Shown: in pieces, positions 12,600 to 15,426 of the stretch | Layout: each line of letters starts with the position of its first letter | Position numbering within the stretch: the stretch's first letter is position 1 | NCBI GenBank assembly: GCA_016199185.1 | Contig: JACQHE010000046.1 | Coordinates: forward strand, 1-15,426 | Source: Candidatus Gottesmanbacteria bacterium | GTDB lineage: Bacteria; Patescibacteriota; Microgenomatia; UBA10105; UBA927 | DNA: 15,426 nt | Reading direction: 5' to 3' | Translations under genes and position numbers: made by a program | Notes under the pieces: model-generated | The model's database searches: none | Told to the model about the DNA's origin: nothing | What the model saw: only the letters and a program-made list of their open reading frames with translations

Positions 12600-12884
12600 T
12601 TATGGGTTACGCCGTCGGCGAAGCCAGACGATGATGCACATCACGCTTATAACAGCGCTCAGCGCAATCACCAGGTTCCATGGCCAAGGTGTGGTGCTCA
12701 CGAGTGCAGCGAGGCACAAGAAGCCGGCGTAGATACCGAGCTTCAAGAACCCCTGCAGCCTCTCGAACCACCAGTCGGACGTGTCGTTGTTGAAGACCCA
12801 CGTCCATAGGGCGTCATACAAGACGACCAGCACCGCACCGATGATGAGATGCCCTGGGGTCAGGGCGATTCCCAGCACGTTCAT
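12600..12884 (-). CDS. Small membrane protein, first gene of lipoprotein operon
   Basis: The protein has 94 residues from the ATG at 12884, chosen because AGGAGG lies five bases upstream; a longer frame adds 16 residues that would cover the ribosome-binding site. Three membrane segments are visible: TPGHLIIGAVLVVLYDALW (9-27), FLKLGIYAGFLCLAALVS (about 46-63) and WNLVIALSAVISVMCIIVWL (69-88), with a basic end RRRR. A loop NNDTSDWWFERLQG separates the first two. The family is not recognised. It is translated together with the lipoprotein, so it may be its membrane partner. The leader upstream is highly structured (12896-13021). Confidence 0.75.
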   Translation of the reverse strand: MNVLGIALTPGHLIIGAVLVVLYDALWTWVFNNDTSDWWFERLQGFLKLGIYAGFLCLAALVSTTPWPWNLVIALSAVISVMCIIVWLRRRRNP

Positions 12885-12895
12885 CTTTTCCTCCT

Positions 12896-13021
12896 GCCAG
12901 CTTTTCGAGCTGGCTTGTGATTTGAGTCCCAATCAAATTTCTACAGGGTGGACTCGAACCCTGAAGTCCGTCCCGATCTTGCATCGGGAAAGAATTCAGG
13001 ATTCGGCCACCGTGGACTCAA
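12896..13021 (-). promoter_or_regulatory. Structured 5' leader of the lipoprotein operon
   Basis: On the minus strand the leader folds as follows. The outer stem UUGAGUCC / GGACUCAA pairs 13021-13014 with 12929-12922 (8 bp). Within it GGUGG pairs with CCACC. Then GAAUCCUGAA pairs with UUCAGGGUUC over 10 bp, with one G-U that would be an A-C mismatch on the other strand. Then UCCCGAU / AUCGGGA closes on GCAAG. A separate 7-bp hairpin, GCCAGCT-CGAAA-AGCTGGC (12896-12914), abuts the AGGAGG site. CAGGG/CCCUG offers an alternative pairing that would break the main stem. This could be a riboswitch or attenuator-like leader; no known class is recognised. Confidence 0.45.
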
Positions 13022-13092
13022 GCTTGGAGGATTCCCATGATCTCCCCACGCGCCTTTTAAACAACTGAATTTTTTAATGTGCGATTATTGAA

Positions 13093-13127
13093 GCGATAAG
13101 CGAAAAGTGATAAGCGAAAAGTGAGAC
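13093..13127. repeat. G(C/T)GA(T/A)AA heptamers, ~5 units
   Basis: GCGATAA GCGAAAA GTGATAA GCGAAAA and a degenerate fifth unit run with period 7 in the intergenic region. The same unit occurs inside the DUF11 gene at 14763-14790. Confidence 0.8.
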
Positions 13128-13179
13128 GCAATCGTTTCACCCTCTCTTATTTTCCCCTATCCTTCTCACCCGGATCCTG

Positions 13180-13247
13180 CCCCGCACCAGCGCTCTTGCG
13201 ACGCGTCCCGCTTAGCGGGACGGGAGCAAGTGAGCTTGGTGCTGGGG
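13180..13247. repeat. 68-bp imperfect hairpin around a TCCCGC palindrome
   Basis: CCCCGCACCAGC..TTGC on the left pairs with GCAAG..GCTTGGTGCTGGGG on the right, with small bulges. The centre is the palindrome CGTCCCGC-TTA-GCGGGACG (13204-13222), shared with 1021-1037. With the leader RNA and heptamers, this accounts for most of the gene-free stretch 12885-13355. Confidence 0.6.
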
Positions 13248-13303
13248 TTGATTCCGGGAACGAGGCCTTTTTTTTGAAAAAGAGCTCATTTCCGTTATCA
13301 AAA
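13248..13303 (+). repeat. Flanking direct repeat, upstream copy
   Basis: TTGATTCCGGGAA (13248-13260) and CTCATTTCCGTTATCAAAA (13285-13303) both recur, in the same order and orientation, at 13666-13736 on the other side of the coiled-coil gene. Confidence 0.6.
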
Positions 13304-13320
13304 AGATATAGTCTGACCGG

Positions 13321-13349
13321 TTGACAGTCTATTTTTCACGCAGTAGAGT
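13321..13349 (+). promoter_or_regulatory. Promoter TTGACA-17-TAGAGT, leaderless spacing
   Basis: A perfect -35, a 17-base spacer and TAGAGT end six bases before the ATG at 13356. No Shine-Dalgarno is present. Confidence 0.75.
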
Positions 13350-13355
13350 AAAGAC

Positions 13356-13649
13356 ATGCTCACGATAAAAGATCTTCTTAAACTGCAAAAGATCATCTCC
13401 GATACGCTTGACGAAAAACTCAAGCAATTTTATGACGATCACATCAAGTATCTTCCGACGAAAGACGAATTCTTCACCCGTATGGACAAACTTTCCGGCG
13501 AATATAAAAAAATTGATGAAGCAGAAACGCTTCATACCGGCATGATGTCCGAGCACACGGATACGCTTGAAAACCACGACCAACGCATCACTGCGCTAGA
13601 GAACCGTAAGGTTTCCTCTCCGGCCCCTATTGCTTTCCCAAATTTGTAA
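13356..13649 (+). CDS. Short coiled-coil protein
   Basis: The protein has 97 residues and the start is fixed by an excellent promoter six bases upstream. Residues ~5-30 are an amphipathic helix (KDLLKLQKIISDTLDEKLKQ). KYLPTKDEFFTRMDKL follows near 31-46, a motif I associate with a very common family of small CPR coiled-coil proteins. A second helix (EHTDTLENHDQRITALENRK, ~65-85) looks like a coiled coil. The end (VSSPAPIAFPNL) is disordered. The family's function is not known. The gene is bracketed by direct repeats on both sides. Confidence 0.75.
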   Translation: MLTIKDLLKLQKIISDTLDEKLKQFYDDHIKYLPTKDEFFTRMDKLSGEYKKIDEAETLHTGMMSEHTDTLENHDQRITALENRKVSSPAPIAFPNL

Positions 13650-13665
13650 TGTGCAAATCCCGAGA

Positions 13666-13736
13666 TTGATTCCGGGAAAGAATCCCGAACGCTCTCCTGC
13701 CGTAAAGCGTATCGGGACTCATTTCCGATATCAAAA
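13666..13736 (+). repeat. Flanking direct repeat, downstream copy
   Basis: TTGATTCCGGGAA (13666-13678) and CTCATTTCCGATATCAAAA (13718-13736) match the copy at 13248-13303, with a longer centre (71 vs 56 bp). Confidence 0.6.
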
Positions 13737-13777
13737 TTTGACCCCGTTTGTTTCTCTTTGGATCTCTTTTGTCATCA

Positions 13778-13808
13778 TTGACTCGTCTTCTTTGGTCAGT
13801 TGTATGAT
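13778..13808 (+). promoter_or_regulatory. Promoter TTGACT-19-TATGAT
   Basis: TATGAT (13803-13808) ends nine bases before the ATG at 13818. TTGACT lies 19 bases upstream, somewhat long. No Shine-Dalgarno is present. Confidence 0.5.
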
Positions 13809-13817
13809 AGTTTTCCT

Positions 13818-14003
13818 ATGACGAAATACCTCTGTGATTTATGCAAAAAAGATATGGCAACGGGCAGCGCTGTCATCCTTCGCGCTTTTGATTTTGGGCA
13901 CTACAAAGAGTATTGCCTATCGTGTTTCCAAGATCCGAAAAATTGGAAAACGATTCATACGATTAAAGAACGAAAGAGCCCTTTATCTTCTAAAGAATCG
14001 TAG
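13818..14003 (+). CDS. Zinc-ribbon microprotein
   Basis: The protein has 61 residues. CDLC (6-9) and CLSC (34-37) form two CxxC knuckles that should bind one zinc ion. Between them AVILRAFDFGHYKEY resembles the strand pair of a zinc ribbon. The C-terminal tail is basic (IKERKSPLSSKES). The ATG is chosen over an in-frame TTG at 13800 because the latter would start before the -10. Such microproteins often bind nucleic acid or act as subunits of larger complexes; no specific role can be given. Confidence 0.7.
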   Translation: MTKYLCDLCKKDMATGSAVILRAFDFGHYKEYCLSCFQDPKNWKTIHTIKERKSPLSSKES

Positions 14004-14058
14004 GTTGTTGATTGTCAAAGAGCAAAAAATTGGTACGTCGCTCGTGCTCCTCACCATC

Positions 14059-14108
14059 CGTGGCAGTAAGCTTCTCCTTCGACAAGCTCAGGATTGGCAA
14101 CTGCCACG
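14059..14108. repeat. Inverted-repeat element with TTCGACAAGCTCAGGA
   Basis: CGTGGCAGT (14059-14067) and ACTGCCACG (14100-14108) are perfect inverted repeats. Between them lies TTCGACAAGCTCAGGA (14078-14093), a short sequence dispersed in many bacterial genomes, and an inner AGCTT/AAGCT stem. Confidence 0.6.
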
Positions 14109-14134
14109 TAAAAACCGGCTCTCTCTGCCGGTTT
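14108..14134 (-). terminator. Terminator after the DUF11 gene (bidirectional)
   Basis: AAACCGGC-TCTCTCT-GCCGGTTT (14112-14134) forms an 8-bp stem. On the minus strand it is followed by a T5 run, about 55 bases past the DUF11 stop. On the + strand it is followed by ATTATTT, so it may also serve the zinc-ribbon gene. Confidence 0.65.
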
Positions 14135-14167
14135 ATTATTTGTTGAAGCCGGCAGACTCCTATCTGA

Positions 14168-14182
14168 CAGGGTGCAACCCTG
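14168..14182. other. Hairpin CAGGGT-GCA-ACCCTG
   Basis: A perfect 6-bp stem with a 3-nt loop lies five bases beyond the DUF11 stop codon. Without a T run it may protect the mRNA end rather than terminate. Confidence 0.45.
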
Positions 14183-14187
14183 CCACC

Positions 14188-14826
14188 TTACTTCTTTTTC
14201 AAAAGTGCCAATCCCCCGATGGCTGTCCCCACAAACGGCAGGATGAGGAGCAGGTCGTCAAATCCGGCAACCGGCAGGGTCGGGGCAACCGTGCTCACAC
14301 AGATATTCACCGTGTCGCTGTCGCCGTTGGGGCGGGCAGGCGAGGTCACTTTGGCCGTGTTGACAATGTCGCATTTGGTCGGCGTTTTGGGCTCCACTTT
14401 GACGAGCACCTCGACGGTTCGCGTTTCGCCCGCGATCACATTTTCCAGGGTGAAGGTGAGATTTCCGCCGGGTTTACCGGGCGTAGAGTACGTGCCGGGA
14501 CCGCTCACAAACGTATGTTCGGGAGGCAACTGGTCCGTGACGGTCACCGGATTATGGGTCTCGCCGCTTGCATTCCGTATCACCAGCCGGTAGAGGACTT
14601 CACTCCCTGGGCTATAGGGCGTGTCGCTCGCGACGATGTTCTCGACGAAGACACCGCCGGTTGGGTGCTTGACCTGTTTGTTGACGGTCAGATCTACCGG
14701 CTGGCAGGCCACGGAGGCGCCGTATTGGTTGGTGCAGGATTGGGCGAGCGCCTTCGGCGCAAGTGATAAGCGATACGTGATAAGTGATACGAAAAACAGA
14801 GCCGGAACGATATGTTTTGTATTCAT
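14188..14826 (-). CDS. DUF11 surface protein with LPVAG sorting signal
   Basis: The protein has 212 residues. Residues 1-29 are a signal peptide (IVPALFFVSLITYRLSLAP then KALA|QS). Residues ~45-165 form one DUF11 domain, an Ig-like beta sandwich found in repeats of secreted bacterial proteins: LTVNKQVKHPTGG, YSPGSEVLYRLVIRNAS, VTVTDQLPPEHTFVSG, then DIVNTAKVTS. The C-terminus is LPVAG followed by FDDLLLILPFVGTAIGGLALL and KKK, i.e. a sortase-type motif, a membrane span and a basic tail. The neighbouring upstream gene is a sortase, which probably anchors this protein at the cell surface. A consensus promoter precedes it, so it can be expressed apart from the sortase. The hydrophobic core of its signal peptide is encoded by heptamer repeats (14763-14790). 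Confidence 0.85.
   Translation of the reverse strand: MNTKHIVPALFFVSLITYRLSLAPKALAQSCTNQYGASVACQPVDLTVNKQVKHPTGGVFVENIVASDTPYSPGSEVLYRLVIRNASGETHNPVTVTDQLPPEHTFVSGPGTYSTPGKPGGNLTFTLENVIAGETRTVEVLVKVEPKTPTKCDIVNTAKVTSPARPNGDSDTVNICVSTVAPTLPVAGFDDLLLILPFVGTAIGGLALLKKK
14763..14790. repeat. In-frame heptamers encoding the DUF11 signal peptide core
   Basis: GTGATAA GCGATAC GTGATAA GTGATAC have period 7. On the minus strand they read VSLITYRLSLA, the hydrophobic core of the signal peptide. The unit matches the intergenic array at 13093-13127. Confidence 0.8.
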
Positions 14827-14837
14827 ACGAGATGGTA

Positions 14838-14866
14838 AGTATACTATGATAATAGCATTGTGTCAA
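14838..14866 (-). promoter_or_regulatory. Consensus promoter for the DUF11 gene
   Basis: On the minus strand TTGACA (14866-14861), a 17-base spacer and TATACT (14843-14838) are near-perfect. The -10 ends 11 bases before the ATG, giving a leader of about five bases and no Shine-Dalgarno. Confidence 0.75.
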
Positions 14867-14869
14867 GTA

Positions 14870-15426
14870 TTATAGGGTAGTACTCTGTTCTTCCACGAGA
14901 TCGGCAAAGAGCAATAAGCGCTCCGAGGTAGACCCTGGGGGCCAGCAGGTCTGGAGGATGAGCGTACGCACGCCTTTTTGCGGGATGAGGTAGCTGGTTT
15001 CGCTCGGTTTCACGATCCGTTTCTCGCGAAGTTTGTAGGTGTATTGCCTTCCTTTATAATAGATGACCACGAGATCCCCTTCAGAAAGATTCTTTAAGAG
15101 ATAGAAGACCGCATTCAGGTCGCTCACGAACCAGTCGTAGTTGGTGGAGTGGGAGAAGAGGTACACCGTGCCGTCTTCATCGGGAAAGTAGCTCGTGCTG
15201 GCGTGGGCGACGCCTTTTTTGAGCGCTTCCAGATACTCTCCGGGATTAGCTGGATTGACGGCAGGAATGACACTCGTGTTAATTCCCACTTTTGGCACGA
15301 TCAAACTAAATTCCTTATTCACCGGATCAATACTTGCCCCGTCTTCGGTTTTGAGCGGATTAAATACCACCGGCACGGACTTCGGCAGCGGTTTTGGTTC
15401 TTTGCTGATAGCTGATAGCTGATAGC
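14870..15426 (-). CDS. Sortase (partial, 5' end outside the window)
   Basis: This is a cysteine transpeptidase that cuts an LPxxG-like motif and joins surface proteins to the envelope. The catalytic triad is visible: His in YLFSHSTNYDW, Cys in LILQTCWPPGST and Arg in SERLLLFADL. FSLIVPKVGINTSVIPAVN is the typical first strand region, and EYLEALKKGVAHASTSYFPD matches the sortase segment before the active-site His. The frame is open to the window edge. A GTG at 15376 is unlikely to be the true start, because sortases have an N-terminal membrane anchor that would lie beyond the edge. The codons at the edge are heptamer repeats (GCTATCA x3). The likely substrate is the DUF11 protein encoded just downstream. 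Confidence 0.88.
   Translation of the reverse strand, partial: YQLSAISKEPKPLPKSVPVVFNPLKTEDGASIDPVNKEFSLIVPKVGINTSVIPAVNPANPGEYLEALKKGVAHASTSYFPDEDGTVYLFSHSTNYDWFVSDLNAVFYLLKNLSEGDLVVIYYKGRQYTYKLREKRIVKPSETSYLIPQKGVRTLILQTCWPPGSTSERLLLFADLVEEQSTTL
15404..15426. repeat. GCTGATA heptamer x3, in frame with the sortase
   Basis: Three perfect GCTGATA units run to the window edge and may continue beyond it. On the minus strand they read YQLSAIS just after the probable membrane anchor. The unit is close to the CTGATAG unit at 7570-7597. Confidence 0.8.

Noticed and set aside
12940..13022. tRNA-like look on the minus strand (GGTTCGAGTCC, GGTGGCCGAA)
   Set aside because: The T-arm stem does not pair around TTCGAGT, no anticodon arm or acceptor stem can be formed and there is no CCA. 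A long rod-like fold explains the sequence better. A decayed tRNA origin cannot be excluded.
13093..13127. CRISPR array
   Set aside because: The period is only 7 bp with no spacers. No array of 24-40 bp repeats with unique spacers occurs anywhere in the window.
13834..14766. 310-residue + strand frame
   Set aside because: It crosses the zinc-ribbon gene, repeats and the bidirectional terminator and lies antisense to the DUF11 gene, which has clear domain features.

Overview
The window looks like a piece of a Patescibacteria / Candidate Phyla Radiation (CPR) genome, probably assembled from a metagenome. This is inferred from the gene set: a sortase beside a DUF11 surface protein with an LPxxG-type tail, a short coiled-coil protein with an LPTKDEFF motif, a 225-residue HExxH membrane protease, a very large multi-pass membrane protein, DUF3800, and a degraded AbiEii-type pair. 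No rRNA or intact tRNA is present, so the placement rests on gene content.

Layout. Positions 1-77 hold the 3' end of a group II intron (domain V is clear). Positions 107-3612 form an accessory island of small + strand ORFs. It contains a CX5RS phosphatase-loop protein, several orphan proteins, one gene broken over three frames, and a decayed AbiEii-type toxin-antitoxin-like pair. Next is lepA (3638-5596), then a minus-strand pair convergent to it: a 1067-residue membrane protein and an M50-like protease. Positions 9526-11763 carry a DUF3800 gene, a conserved hypothetical gene, a GT2 glycosyltransferase and a leftover GT2 3' end. After a hairpin-packed spacer comes a minus-strand two-gene operon (small membrane protein, then lipoprotein) with strong Shine-Dalgarno sites and a structured leader. 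Then come a coiled-coil gene flanked by repeats and a zinc-ribbon microprotein. The window ends with a DUF11 surface protein and its probable sortase.

Two patterns run through the window. First, about ten genes have a -10 hexamer ending 5-11 nt before the start codon, most often exactly 6 nt, so transcripts would begin at or next to the AUG (leaderless). A minority of genes carry classical Shine-Dalgarno sites. Second, the DNA is full of short palindromes and 7-8 bp tandem repeats. They fill the spacers and also sit in frame inside genes. LepA carries five such inserts that account for nearly all of its extra length over the usual ~600 residues. The giant membrane protein carries four, and the DUF11 signal peptide and the sortase N-terminal region are partly made of heptamer repeats. 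In-frame repeat domestication is the most unusual feature here.
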